DNA from: Halalkalibacillus sediminis
GTDB taxonomy: Bacteria > Bacillota > Bacilli > Bacillales > Alkalibacillaceae
Reading direction: 5' to 3'
Length of the DNA stretch: 64,000 bases
Assembly (NCBI RefSeq): GCF_002844535.1
Contig: NZ_PJNH01000003.1
Location: forward strand, 1 to 64,000
In this document: in pieces, positions 18,184 to 26,842 of the stretch
Layout of the letters: every line of letters starts with the position of its first letter
How positions within the stretch are numbered: position 1 is the first letter of the stretch
The notes under the pieces: model-generated
What the model was told of the DNA's origin: nothing
The model's input: the letters and a program-made list of their open reading frames with translations, nothing else
Database searches by the model: none
Made by a program: the position numbers and the translations under genes

Positions 18184-19260
18184 ATGAACAATTATTTTTT
18201 CACTGGCTTCCCTGGATTTTTAGCAACATATATCGTAAAAGAACTAGTCCTCTCCGAACATCCAGTAAGACATGTTCAATTTCTTGTGCTTCCTAACGAA
18301 TATGATCTAGCGCAACAACGGTTGGAAGAGTTGAAGAGTATTAATCCGAAAGTAAAGTATACAATCTTTTCAGGTGACATCACAAAAGAACAGCTAGGTT
18401 TATCGGATGATGATTATAAGCAAATCTCTGAACAAACCCATTACTTATTTCATTTAGCAGCCATCTATGATTTATCTGTACCTTATAAACCAGCTTTTAA
18501 CGTCAACGTCAATGGAACGATCCAAATCAACAAGCTCGCCGTCAACTGTGTCGAGTTGAAAAAGTATATTTATTTCAGTACTTCCTATGTATCAGGGAAA
18601 AGATCGGGTAGAATTTTTGAATCAGAGCTCGAACATGATACAGGATTCAAAAACCATTATGAAGAGACAAAATATCTAGCTGAAAAAGAAGTTCAGCGAT
18701 GGATGGGCGAGTTGCCAATCTCTATCATTCGCCCCGGAATCGTCGTCGGTCATTCTGAAACTGGAGAAACCCTCAAGTTCGATGGACCTTATTATATGTT
18801 AGAGATGTTCAGACGTATTAGGAACTTACCGCTTATCCCTTATATAGGAAAAGGAAAAGCACCAATCAACTTAGTCCCGGTGGATTATATGATTCAATCC
18901 ACCCTTTACTTATCCCATTTGAAAGGGCGTAACAGTAAAGTTTATCAAATCGCTGACCCTTCCCCATCCTCATCTAGAGAAATTTATCGTTTGTTCGCAT
19001 TGCATTATTTAGGCAAAGAGCCAAAAGGGCAAATTCCTTCTTTTATAGCAAAAGGTTCGCTCTCAATTCCATTCGCGCGAAAAATGCTAGGAACCCAAAA
19101 GCAAACCGTGGACTACATGGACCACTATTGTGTCTACGATACGACTAATACAAAAAGTGACTTGAGAGGTTCTGGCATCGAATTCCCTCAAATCTCTGAG
19201 TTGGTGCCAACCTTAGTAAGATATTTCAGAGAGCAAACAAGAGATCGCGAAAGTTCATAG
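18184..19260 (+). CDS. SDR-family NAD(P)-dependent oxidoreductase (NAD_binding_4 type)
   Basis: 358 residues, extended short-chain dehydrogenase/epimerase fold. The nucleotide-binding loop TGFPGFLA (residues 7-14) has Ala at the last usual Gly position. Catalytic Tyr159 and Lys163 are in HYEETKYLAE, with serines at 132-134. The layout resembles the thioester-reductase/male-sterility NAD_binding_4 group, which reduces acyl thioesters, but no carrier domain is attached, so the substrate is unknown. GGAGTG precedes the ATG. Confidence 0.85.
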   Translation: MNNYFFTGFPGFLATYIVKELVLSEHPVRHVQFLVLPNEYDLAQQRLEELKSINPKVKYTIFSGDITKEQLGLSDDDYKQISEQTHYLFHLAAIYDLSVPYKPAFNVNVNGTIQINKLAVNCVELKKYIYFSTSYVSGKRSGRIFESELEHDTGFKNHYEETKYLAEKEVQRWMGELPISIIRPGIVVGHSETGETLKFDGPYYMLEMFRRIRNLPLIPYIGKGKAPINLVPVDYMIQSTLYLSHLKGRNSKVYQIADPSPSSSREIYRLFALHYLGKEPKGQIPSFIAKGSLSIPFARKMLGTQKQTVDYMDHYCVYDTTNTKSDLRGSGIEFPQISELVPTLVRYFREQTRDRESS

Positions 19261-19302
19261 GGCACTAGTATGTTGCCCCTTGTGACTTTCACGTCGGTTA
19301 CA

Positions 19303-19500
19303 GTGGATTTCGCTTCCTTTCCCGTGGATTTCGCTTCCTTTCCCGTGAATTCCACATCCTTCCCCTGAAATTCAGCATCCTTTCCCTGAAATTCAGCACC
19401 TTATCCCTGAAGTTCAGCTCCTTTCCCTGAAATTCAGCACCTTATCCCTGAAGTTCAGCTCCTTTCCCTGAAATTCAGCACCTTATCCCTGAAATTTCAC
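19303..19500. repeat. 20-21 bp tandem repeat array
   Basis: About nine to ten head-to-tail units between the SDR and marR genes. Early units read GTGGATTTCGCTTCCTTTCCC, later ones CTGAAATTCAGCACCTTATCC; start-to-start distances are 20 or 21. The later core CTGAAATTCAG is itself palindromic. There are no distinct spacers, so it is a minisatellite and not a CRISPR. Confidence 0.9.
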
Positions 19501-19519
19501 CGGAGTTTCTTAATTTAAT

Positions 19520-19552
19520 ATAAAAAAAATCAGCTCGTTTAACGGAGCTGAT
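19520..19552 (-). terminator. Terminator of the marR gene
   Basis: 8-bp arms 19529-19536 and 19545-19552; the minus strand continues with about eight T. The stem overlaps the last codons of marR. Confidence 0.85.
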
Positions 19553-19997
19553 CTGCTTCTAATCCTAATTTTTTTATCAATTGAATCGCTTGTTCTTTCT
19601 CTTCGTCATTAAGACCTGCAGTTATTCGCTCTAGTTCTGCCCAATGCTGTGGAAAGATTTCGTTTAAAAGGTCGCGCCCTTTGTCGGAAATATCGGCATA
19701 ACTGATACGTCGATCATGAGCAGCTGTTTCTCTAACCAAAAGTCCCTTCTTTTCCAAGTTATTGACCACATATGTAATGCTTCCGCTCGCCAATAATATG
19801 CGTTCCCCAATTTTTTGTAATGGTTGTTTGCCTCTATGGTAAAGAAGCTCTAGTGTCCCGAACTCAGTTGGGTTGAGTCCGTACCGTGTCATGTCTTTTT
19901 GAGCAAGGTCAGACAGGGTTCTAGATGCTTTGGATAATACGACGAATAGCTTCAGTGATGGATCTTGTTTGCGTTCTCGATATGTTTCTTCATTCAT
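19539..19997 (-). CDS. MarR-family transcriptional regulator
   Basis: 152 residues with a winged helix-turn-helix: LQKIGERILLASGSITYVVNNLEKKGLL is the recognition region (given here in part as ASGSITYVVNNLEKKG) and the wing contains DRRISYADISDKG. MarR proteins are dimeric repressors responding to small molecules or oxidants. Divergent from the methyltransferase gene, which is the obvious candidate target. Its own promoter is at 20030-20058. Confidence 0.93.
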   Translation of the reverse strand: MNEETYRERKQDPSLKLFVVLSKASRTLSDLAQKDMTRYGLNPTEFGTLELLYHRGKQPLQKIGERILLASGSITYVVNNLEKKGLLVRETAAHDRRISYADISDKGRDLLNEIFPQHWAELERITAGLNDEEKEQAIQLIKKLGLEADQLR

Positions 19998-20029
19998 TGA
20001 TTAAACCCCTCTCATTACTCGATGAAATC

Positions 20030-20058
20030 ATTATAATTGTATTCAGTGCACCAGTCAA
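20030..20058 (-). promoter_or_regulatory. Sigma-A promoter of marR
   Basis: Minus strand TTGACT (20053-20058), 17 bases, perfect TATAAT (20030-20035), about 30 bases before the marR start. Confidence 0.8.
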
Positions 20059-20118
20059 AAAAGGTTTCCTTTCCTATACACTTCTGACATAATAGACGTG
20101 AATGAAGGAGGTTTCACC

Positions 20119-20745
20119 ATGTTAGAAGATACTGGAGAAAGAGTGATACCTAAAGAAATGGATCCACTCAACCCTTTATTACTCGAACATATTGCGAGAT
20201 ATCAATTCGCTTTACCCTATATAAAAAAAGGACGTGTTCTTGATCTAGCCAGTGGTTCAGGTTTCGGGACACACATGATAGCCAAACGTCGCAAAAAACA
20301 AATCGATGAAGTCATTGGTGTGGATATTGATAAAGATGCTGTCAAATATGCCATAGACAACTACTACCATCCTCTTTCCACTTATAGAACAGCAGATGCA
20401 ACAAACCCAGAACTTGTTGAAGAACTTGGTACTTTCGATACAATTTTAAGTTTTGAAACCCTAGAACACATCGAAGAAGAACAGACTCTTCTCGATAATT
20501 ACTACCGCCTTCTCAAACCAGGTGGGATCTTGATTGTATCAACACCTTTCGGGGAAGGACGAGGAGTCCCTAGTGGCCAGCGTTTCCACGTGCATCAATT
20601 GACACAAGAGGAATTCCGCAACCTGTTCACTAATTACGAAGAGGTCGAGTATTTTTATCAAAATGGCGTTCTTATAGAACCTAAGCGTGAAGGGGCATAT
20701 TACCCTCTCGGTATCGCTGTCTGCACAAAAACCAAAGATGTATAA
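20119..20745 (+). CDS. Class I SAM-dependent methyltransferase
   Basis: 208 residues from ATG 20119, which has GAAGGAGG upstream; the frame from GTG 20098 contains that site. Motif I VLDLASGSGFGTHMI, an acidic VDID for the ribose hydroxyls, and post-motif LSFETLEHIEEE mark a Methyltransf_11/23-type Rossmann fold. Substrate unknown. Located next to marR. Confidence 0.9.
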   Translation: MLEDTGERVIPKEMDPLNPLLLEHIARYQFALPYIKKGRVLDLASGSGFGTHMIAKRRKKQIDEVIGVDIDKDAVKYAIDNYYHPLSTYRTADATNPELVEELGTFDTILSFETLEHIEEEQTLLDNYYRLLKPGGILIVSTPFGEGRGVPSGQRFHVHQLTQEEFRNLFTNYEEVEYFYQNGVLIEPKREGAYYPLGIAVCTKTKDV

Positions 20746-20753
20746 TCCCTATA

Positions 20754-21653
20754 TCAATCACCAAAATTTTCTCCAACCAAAAATTTCAGAGGTTGATCGT
20801 TCATTTTAATTTCTATCGGAGTTTCCATATAAATCTCTCCATCCGTGTCCACTTCTAATGAAGAATCGGCACTGATGGATATTTTTTTACCTTGGAAATG
20901 TGTGATTTGATCTAAATCTTTATTGTCGCTCGTAAGGTTCGATAATGAAAGCCACTCTTTAATTGTTTTCATATTGGATTCCCTTACCACGATGACGTCC
21001 AACAACTCATCTTTTACCGATATGGAATTGATAGGCAAGTGATGCGTGCCAATAAAGCAACCATTCATAACGATTACCATGACAGCATCAACCTCGTGTT
21101 CCTCCCCATCCACAACTAGGTGAAACCTTTTGGTGCCACCTTGTTGGAAAGTTTGTACCGCACTAAGAAAGTAACTGATTTTCCCAAAAGTTTGTTTCAG
21201 CTGATCATCAATATTTTCTGAAGCCTCTGTGATCAACCCTGCACCTGCAAAATTCATGAAGTAATTATCATTTATAGCAGATACATCAATCTCTTCCACT
21301 CTATTATTCTGAAGTGTCGAGGTAGCATTTTTTATATTTTGAGGAATGCCTAATGCTCTGGAAAAGTCATTGCATGTCCCACCAGGTAACAGCATGATCA
21401 CTGGAGTTTCATCCATAGCTGCAAGTACGTTGATCGCTGTATGTAGAGTTCCATCCCCTCCATAAATGATGAGAAGATCATATTTATTTGAAGAGTTACA
21501 TGCATCTTTCAAATCCTCTTCAGAATGGGTTTGCTTAATGGTTAAATCGTTTATATACGTTATCAATTCTGGTGCTACTTGCTTGATCATAGGCTGCACT
21601 TCATTATCATCTTTATTTCCATTGAAAATAAAAAGAGCACGATCGTAATGCAT
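20754..21653 (-). CDS. Diacylglycerol kinase-family lipid kinase
   Basis: 299 residues from ATG 21653, the start best placed for GAGAGG; GTG/ATG codons just upstream overlap that site. The DAGK catalytic signature is clear: YGGDGTLH in the N-terminal domain and LPGGTCNDFSRALGIP. C-terminal beta-sandwich as in YegS/BmrU/DgkB. Probably phosphorylates diacylglycerol or another lipid at the membrane. Convergent with the methyltransferase gene (eight-base gap). Confidence 0.9.
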   Translation of the reverse strand: MHYDRALFIFNGNKDDNEVQPMIKQVAPELITYINDLTIKQTHSEEDLKDACNSSNKYDLLIIYGGDGTLHTAINVLAAMDETPVIMLLPGGTCNDFSRALGIPQNIKNATSTLQNNRVEEIDVSAINDNYFMNFAGAGLITEASENIDDQLKQTFGKISYFLSAVQTFQQGGTKRFHLVVDGEEHEVDAVMVIVMNGCFIGTHHLPINSISVKDELLDVIVVRESNMKTIKEWLSLSNLTSDNKDLDQITHFQGKKISISADSSLEVDTDGEIYMETPIEIKMNDQPLKFLVGENFGD

Positions 21654-21753
21654 TTTCATCACCTCTCTACATTAACATTCCCGAGTATTCAACATACAAA
21701 ACTATATGCCGATATTAAGCTAAGACCAGAAATTACATATAGGGGATGAATGA

Positions 21754-23055
21754 ATGCTTAAACTAAAGAGAAAACAAGTAAAAACCGAAGAAGGATTAAA
21801 TTATGAACCTTTTTTGGAAACTGTCAGAATCGATCTGGATCCAGAAGAAGATCTTTCGAAGCAGTTAAGAATGATTTCACTGAACAGACAAGACCTAGCT
21901 ATCTTAAGAGCTTTAAAACCTGTTATTTCTTTACATATCGAGAATATCGTTTCGAGGTTTTATAAAAACATAGAACATGAATCTTCATTGATGGATATCA
22001 TTGAAGAAAATAGTAGTGTCGAACGTTTGAAACAGACATTAACCAAACACATCCAAGAAATGTTCGACGGTGTTATAGACGAAGAATTCGTTAATCAAAG
22101 AGTCCGGATTGCACATGCTCATGTCAAAATAGGCTTACAGCCGAAGTGGTATTTGTGTGCCTTTCAGGATTTACTGTTATCTTTTCATAAAATCTATGAT
22201 GATCATTTTGAAGATAAAGAGGACTTCGCTAAAGCAATCAGTGCTACATCAAAGATTCTGAATATCGAACAACAACTCGTTCTTGAAACATTTGAAGACG
22301 AAAACAAGCGACAGCGTGAAGAACAATACGCGACTCAAGAAGAACTCATTCATGAAATCAATGAGATGACAATGAAACTGGTGAATATCTCTGAACAAAC
22401 CGAAGCCGCGATCCAGGAATTATCGAGTGATGCACAGGATATTCAAGCATTCTCCAAAACCACGTCTGAAGTATCTACAATTGTAGAGGAGCAATCGGAT
22501 ACCGGCAAAGCGGATATGGAAAGACTTCAAGAAGAAATGCTACGAATAGAAAATGACATGAATGCCATATACGGAGAAATGACTGAATTAGAGAAAGCTT
22601 CCCTTAAAATCAATGACATCCTGAGCTTCATCACCGACGTATCAGAACAAACCAATCTATTGTCACTAAACGCCTCCATAGAGGCAGCACGTGCCGGTGA
22701 ATTAGGAAAAGGATTTGCAGTCGTCGCTCAAGAGGTCAAGAAATTAGCCGACCAGACAAAAGGATCGATTGAAAACATCACTGAGCTTGTTACAAACACT
22801 AATCGCCAGATCCACCAGGTATCAGAGGATGTCACGTCCACGACTTCATTGATAAAAGAAGGTAGTACAAACGTTCATCAAACCAATCAATTTTTTGATA
22901 AGATACTTTCGAAATCCCAGGAGAACAAACAGCTCACCGAACAGATGGAGAGCAGAATCAACAGTTTCAATGACAACTTAGACCAGATTAACGGACTATA
23001 CGAACAGGTCGTATCATCGGCAAAGCATTTGGAACAACTAGCAAACGATCGATGA
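21754..23055 (+). CDS. hemAT: HemAT: globin-coupled oxygen-sensing chemotaxis transducer
   Basis: 433 residues: an N-terminal globin sensor domain (about 20-185) and a C-terminal methyl-accepting signalling domain with the hairpin tip [20 protein letters not shown]. Heme residues fall at the same numbers as in B. subtilis HemAT: proximal His123 in AHAHVKIGL and distal-side Tyr70 in RFYKNIEHE. There are no transmembrane segments, so it is a soluble transducer signalling to CheA for aerotaxis. The stop codon is also the first bases of structured repeat copy 2. Confidence 0.96.
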   Translation: MLKLKRKQVKTEEGLNYEPFLETVRIDLDPEEDLSKQLRMISLNRQDLAILRALKPVISLHIENIVSRFYKNIEHESSLMDIIEENSSVERLKQTLTKHIQEMFDGVIDEEFVNQRVRIAHAHVKIGLQPKWYLCAFQDLLLSFHKIYDDHFEDKEDFAKAISATSKILNIEQQLVLETFEDENKRQREEQYATQEELIHEINEMTMKLVNISEQTEAAIQELSSDAQDIQAFSKTTSEVSTIVEEQSDTGKADMERLQEEMLRIENDMNAIYGEMTELEKASLKINDILSFITDVSEQTNLLSLNASIEAARAGELGKGFAVVAQEVKKLADQTKGSIENITELVTNTNRQIHQVSEDVTSTTSLIKEGSTNVHQTNQFFDKILSKSQENKQLTEQMESRINSFNDNLDQINGLYEQVVSSAKHLEQLANDR

Positions 23056-23147
23056 GAAAAACATGGCTTATCGCCAAGTCCTAATGGCGAAAGCCTTTGT
23101 TTTTCACATACTTTAATCCTTTAACAAAGTTAAACATTTTTAAAGTA
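23053..23147 (+). repeat. Structured dispersed repeat, copy 2
   Basis: Same family as 16046-16139. The repeat starts with TGAGAAAAAC whose TGA is the hemAT stop codon. One mismatch in the first internal hairpin (CATGGC in place of CTTGGC). Confidence 0.88.
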
Positions 23148-23167
23148 TAAAAAATACTTCATCGGAT

Positions 23168-23201
23168 AGCATGGTTCTTATTCTAGAACTATGCTTTTTT
23201 T
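23168..23201 (+). terminator. Terminator downstream of hemAT
   Basis: 11-bp stem (23168-23178 with 23185-23195, one G-U pair) followed by seven T on the plus strand. Confidence 0.85.
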
Positions 23202-23228
23202 GTTTCACATACATATAATATGGGGTAA
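23202..23228 (+). promoter_or_regulatory. Probable sigma-B promoter of the GlsB/YeaQ-like gene
   Basis: GTTTCA (23202-23207), 15 bases, GGGTAA (23223-23228), one mismatch each from GTTTAA and GGGTAT. Located 40 bases before the start of a gene whose B. subtilis relative belongs to the general stress regulon. Confidence 0.65.
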
Positions 23229-23267
23229 AGATAAATATAGCTTTTTTTGAAAGGAAGGTAATTTGTA

Positions 23268-23510
23268 ATGGAACTTATACTATTTATTATTGTCGGTGGA
23301 CTTGTAGGTTGGGTAGCTGGACTATTGTTAGGCGGTGTTCCAGGGGGCATTATCGGGAACATTGTCGCAGGTATCGTAGGTGCATGGATCGGTCACTCAA
23401 TTATCGGAACAGTTGGCCCAGTTATTGCCGGAATCGCCCTTTTACCTGCTCTGATTGGTGCCATTATATTTGTGGCTATACTCAGTCTGATTATCAAAAT
23501 CGTCAAATAA
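23268..23510 (+). CDS. GlsB/YeaQ/YmgE-family small membrane protein
   Basis: 80 residues, nearly all hydrophobic and glycine-rich, with three membrane helices and repeated GGLVGWVAG / GNIVAGIVGAWIG patterns typical of the transglycosylase-associated (Transgly_assoc) family. The enzymatic name is historical; these are general-stress membrane proteins of unknown mechanism. GAAAGGAAGG precedes the ATG and a sigma-B-type promoter precedes that. Confidence 0.92.
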   Translation: MELILFIIVGGLVGWVAGLLLGGVPGGIIGNIVAGIVGAWIGHSIIGTVGPVIAGIALLPALIGAIIFVAILSLIIKIVK

Positions 23511-23539
23511 AAAAAGAGCTAGCGATTCTGCTAGCTCTT
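23510..23539 (-). terminator. Terminator of the zinc-ribbon membrane protein gene
   Basis: Perfect 10-bp arms (23514-23523, 23530-23539); seven T follow on the minus strand. It overlaps the gene's stop codon. It may also stop plus-strand transcripts, less efficiently. Confidence 0.75.
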
Positions 23540-23870
23540 ACATACGTGGCGCTCTAATTTCAAATAGTAGGAAACTTAACAGTCGATATATCGGAAAAAT
23601 AGCACACAAGATATAAGCTACTCTTGGTACATCCAAGAAAAGATAAAATGACGCGAGTAGCAGAAGGAAAATGACCGTCATCCAATTTGAATAGGTACTG
23701 TTAAGAGGAATAGCATCGAAAAATAGGGCTTCCCTTTTCTTTTTCTCTGAATATGTATCAAAGCACTTCTTATGATATGGTCTCAATAACATTTTACTAT
23801 TCGTAACAATCAATTCAGATTGTTGTTCAATTTCTTTTTTACACCATTTACAAATGATTTTTGTCCCCAT
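23538..23870 (-). CDS. Membrane protein with N-terminal zinc-binding motif
   Basis: 110 residues from ATG 23870, chosen for AAGGAAG upstream; the frame could extend to 24029 but that would overlap the divergent LLM gene and adds an uncharacteristic sequence. The N-terminus has CKWCKKEI and later HKKCFD, a likely CxxC...HxxC zinc site, followed by two membrane helices (about 55-100). I do not recognise the family. Single gene with its own terminator. Confidence 0.7.
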   Translation of the reverse strand: MGTKIICKWCKKEIEQQSELIVTNSKMLLRPYHKKCFDTYSEKKKREALFFDAIPLNSTYSNWMTVIFLLLLASFYLFLDVPRVAYILCAIFPIYRLLSFLLFEIRAPRM

Positions 23871-23938
23871 AGATAACTTCCTTTCAACAATTAAAGCAAT
23901 TAATTTTATCTTATCGCAACAAATGTGAGGTGTCGAAT

Positions 23939-24931
23939 ATGAATTTAAAATTAAGTGTACTTGATCAGTCCCCCCTATTAAAAGGTAACACTGAGCATGA
24001 TGCATTGAATCAAACGATAGAATTAGCAAAACACGTGGATCAATTAGGATATGAACGTTTCTGGGTCAGTGAACATCACAGTACGAAAAGTTTGGCTGGG
24101 TCGGCGCCTGAAATTCTCGTTTCATCGATTGCTGCTCATACTAAGTCAATCCGAGTTGGAACTGGTGGCATTCTACTTCCCCATTACAGTCCCTATAAAG
24201 TCGCAGAAACTTTCAGAGTGTTAGAAGGACTATATCCGGATCGAATTGATTTAGGTATTGGACGAGCTCCCGGGGGTATGCCAGGCGTGAACTATGCCTT
24301 GAATGGAGGGAAATATCCAGACGTTCATAGTTACCCTCAACAGACGGCTCAGTTACTTGATTATTTACAAGGATATCCTCATGAAAAATATCAAGTCCGC
24401 GCCACGCCACTTGGACCCACCGTACCTCCCGTTTGGATGTTAGGGTCTAGCGGGAATAGTGCAAAATTAGCCGGGGAGCTTGGTGTTTCATATACATTCG
24501 CACAATTCATCAATGGTGAAGCAGGTTCAATCGCACTGGACCGTTACTATAATAGCTTCATCCCTTCTACTCAACAAAAAGAACCTAAGGCAAGTGTCGC
24601 TGTCTTTGTCGTACTAGGTGAGACAGATGAGGAAGCTGATTACTATGCTTCAAGCTTGGATCAAGCATTATTATTGATTGAACAAGGTCAAATAAGGGAT
24701 TACTTCCCCGACCCAGAAGAGGCTAGTAAACAAACCTATTCCTATTTTGAGAGAGAAAGAGTTCAATATAACCGTCAACGTATGATTATTGGTAGCCTAA
24801 ACAGCGTTGAAGACCAGCTGAAAGAGATGGCTCAAACTTACAATGTAGATGAAATTATCGTCAACACGATTGTGTCTCCGTTTGAAAGACGAAAGTGGAC
24901 CTATGAACAATTAGCCTCTATATTCAATTAA
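23939..24931 (+). CDS. LLM-class flavin-dependent oxidoreductase (MsnO8-like)
   Basis: 330 residues from ATG 23939 with GTGAGGTG upstream; a GTG at 23930 is less well placed. Luciferase-like TIM-barrel signatures: ERFWVSEHHS, RVGTGGILLPHYSP and DLGIGRAPGG. Members use reduced FMN to oxidise small organics; substrate unknown. The VOC-family gene follows after 20 bases with its own ribosome site, suggesting a two-gene unit. Confidence 0.9.
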   Translation: MNLKLSVLDQSPLLKGNTEHDALNQTIELAKHVDQLGYERFWVSEHHSTKSLAGSAPEILVSSIAAHTKSIRVGTGGILLPHYSPYKVAETFRVLEGLYPDRIDLGIGRAPGGMPGVNYALNGGKYPDVHSYPQQTAQLLDYLQGYPHEKYQVRATPLGPTVPPVWMLGSSGNSAKLAGELGVSYTFAQFINGEAGSIALDRYYNSFIPSTQQKEPKASVAVFVVLGETDEEADYYASSLDQALLLIEQGQIRDYFPDPEEASKQTYSYFERERVQYNRQRMIIGSLNSVEDQLKEMAQTYNVDEIIVNTIVSPFERRKWTYEQLASIFN

Positions 24932-24951
24932 TCTTTGAAAGGAGAATGAGC

Positions 24952-25644
24952 ATGATTGCATTTGATCATCTTGTCGTATTTTCAAATCAACCAGAACAAC
25001 ACAAACAGCTATTTTCTTCTCTACACGGACAAGTTACTGTGAAAGGCGGAGAACATGAACAGTGGGGTACGTTCAACCACCTCGCCTTCATGGGAAATAA
25101 AAGCTATATCGAGTGGATTGGGGTTGAAGACGATGATAAAGCAAAAGAATCAACCAACCCACTCATCCGTCAAGTTATTTTCGCAAAAGAACAATCAATG
25201 GAAGGACCGATTCAATTTGGTTTGCGCGTGGAAGACTTGAATGCTTATATCAATCATTTTGACCAGGAAGGGATCGAGTATGAGGGGCCTTTTCCCGGAA
25301 GTCGAGCCCAACCAGATGGGACATTGCTTGAATGGACAATGCTTTTTCCGAAAATGAACAGCCATACCGTCCTCCCTTTCTTAATCCAATGGGACGGTGA
25401 GGGAAACACAGCACAAGATCCTAGTTTAATGAACAGTACTGAATTCGATTCTGTCACCATTTATACGCAAAATCTAGAATCTACTACTAATCAAATGAAA
25501 GGCTATTATTTATTGGAAGAGCCTAGTCACTCATCAGAAAATGAAGTAGAATGGTCACTAGGAAATGGAAAATTAATAGTGAAAAAAGGAGATGGGTTAT
25601 TGAAAGCGAATTTCGATCACATCGAATTCAACCAAGCTAGATAG
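24952..25644 (+). CDS. VOC/glyoxalase-like domain protein
   Basis: 230 residues from ATG 24952, seven bases after GGAG; the ATG at 24946 is too close. Two paired beta-alpha-beta-beta-beta modules of the Glyoxalase_3 type, beginning FDHLVVFS and with LEWTMLFPKM near the middle. Metal ligands are not obvious, so catalytic activity is uncertain. Located directly behind the LLM oxidoreductase. Confidence 0.8.
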   Translation: MIAFDHLVVFSNQPEQHKQLFSSLHGQVTVKGGEHEQWGTFNHLAFMGNKSYIEWIGVEDDDKAKESTNPLIRQVIFAKEQSMEGPIQFGLRVEDLNAYINHFDQEGIEYEGPFPGSRAQPDGTLLEWTMLFPKMNSHTVLPFLIQWDGEGNTAQDPSLMNSTEFDSVTIYTQNLESTTNQMKGYYLLEEPSHSSENEVEWSLGNGKLIVKKGDGLLKANFDHIEFNQAR

Positions 25645-25660
25645 CCCGTAATATATTCAA

Positions 25661-26572
25661 ATGAACAAATCTATTTTTCTTATTTTAGTTTCAATTATGC
25701 TTATATTGTTGATAGCTTGTGAGGAAGAATCCTCCGAAGAACCGGCTGATGCTCCACAAAAAGATGAAAGCGAACAGCGAGAAGACACCTCATCGAGTGA
25801 GGAACCCGCTGAGGAAGCAGACGATGCTGACGAACCCTCTTCCCAAGAGGAGCAAAAAGCACTTGAAATAAACACAGACCTGGACCTTGATTCATATCCC
25901 ACTGAAAGCACAGAGTGGGGTGAGAATGTCACAGGTGTAAAAAACAAATTAGCAACTGATGAACAGGTGGTTGCCCTTACATTCGATGCTTGCGGAGGTC
26001 CTCATGGAAGCAAATATGATGAGGAACTGATTGAATATTTGATAGATGAAGAGATTCCTGCGACTCTTTTTGTAAATAAAAGATGGATTCTCTCCAATGA
26101 AGAATTATTTCAAGAACTAAGTGATAACCCTCTATTCCAAATAGAGAATCATGGAACCGATCACCTACCATTATCTGTAGAGGGCAAAGAAGCTTGGGGC
26201 ATTGAAGGCACTGAGTCACCGGAAGATGTTTATCACGAAGTCGTTGAAAATCATCGACTGATCACTGATTTGACTGGGCAAGAACCTAGTAACTTCCGAT
26301 CAGGGACTGCATTTTATGATGAAGTCGCTGTAGAAATAGTGAATGACATAGGTCTTGAAGTAGTCAATTTCGATATCTTAGGTGATGCAGGTGGAACTTA
26401 CTCAAGTGATGAGGTGGAACGTTCTTTACTGGGTGCCACCGCTGGGTCCATTGCGCTTTTGCATATGAATCAACCTGAGAGCGGTACCGCCGATGGAGTT
26501 AAAAACGCCATTCCTCATATGAAAGAAAAAGGTTTTGAATTTGTACTTTTAGAAGAATACGACCTCGAATGA
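25661..26572 (+). CDS. Polysaccharide deacetylase family lipoprotein
   Basis: 303 residues: lipoprotein signal with lipobox LLIAC (Cys20), a strongly acidic Glu/Asp/Ser-rich linker to about residue 70, then a NodB-type barrel. Motif 1 reads LTFDACGG in place of the standard TFDDG, and motif 2 is NHGTDH, matching HTxxH. The TFDAC form is a recurring subfamily, so the enzyme may still be active, but one canonical metal aspartate is missing. Probably acts on cell-wall or exopolysaccharide sugars outside the membrane. The acidic linker suits a halotolerant host. Confidence 0.85.
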   Translation: MNKSIFLILVSIMLILLIACEEESSEEPADAPQKDESEQREDTSSSEEPAEEADDADEPSSQEEQKALEINTDLDLDSYPTESTEWGENVTGVKNKLATDEQVVALTFDACGGPHGSKYDEELIEYLIDEEIPATLFVNKRWILSNEELFQELSDNPLFQIENHGTDHLPLSVEGKEAWGIEGTESPEDVYHEVVENHRLITDLTGQEPSNFRSGTAFYDEVAVEIVNDIGLEVVNFDILGDAGGTYSSDEVERSLLGATAGSIALLHMNQPESGTADGVKNAIPHMKEKGFEFVLLEEYDLE

Positions 26573-26612
26573 TAGTTGTTGAATGAAAGGTTTCAATAAC
26601 TATCATTTTTTT
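26570..26612 (+). terminator. Terminator of the deacetylase gene
   Basis: 14-bp stem TGATAGTTGTTGAA / TTCAATAACTATCA with one G-U pair, followed by seven T. Structured repeat copy 3 starts right after it. Confidence 0.88.
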
Positions 26613-26710
26613 GTGAGAAAAACTTGGCTTATCGCCAAGTCCTATTGGCGAAAGCCCTTGTTTTTCACATACTTTAATCCTTTAACAAAGTTAAACAATT
26701 TTAAAGTGTG
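26613..26710 (+). repeat. Structured dispersed repeat, copy 3
   Basis: The most complete copy: outer stem GTGAGAAAAAC with GTTTTTCAC, hairpin CTTGGC/GCCAAG, hairpin GGC-GAAA-GCC, and a final hairpin closed by CACA and TGTG with TTTAAC-AAA-GTTAAA at its tip. It sits between a terminator and the pepF leader. The remainder of the gap to 26842 contains a TATACT -10-like box near 26763. Confidence 0.88.
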
Positions 26711-26842
26711 AAATATTTATTTCAGATTACGAAATATTCTTTAATCGAAATAAAAATCGTGGTATACTATTTTTGTAATTCTATTGAATATTTGCACATT
26801 TAATTATCAGAAAATTTCGAAGTATATCGAGGAGGATTTACA

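Noticed and set aside
19303-19500. CRISPR array
   Set aside because: Units are contiguous with no unique spacers, the period is 20-21 bases, and no cas genes are present. The array at 40810-40977 was rejected for the same reason.
23871-24029. N-terminal extension of the zinc-ribbon membrane protein
   Set aside because: The added sequence has no ribosome site and would overlap the well-supported divergent LLM gene start; ATG 23870 has AAGGAAG.
25955-26572. Deacetylase as an inactive enzyme because TFDDG reads TFDAC
   Set aside because: TFDAC with an intact HTxxH-type motif recurs in a recognised deacetylase subgroup, so loss of activity cannot be concluded.
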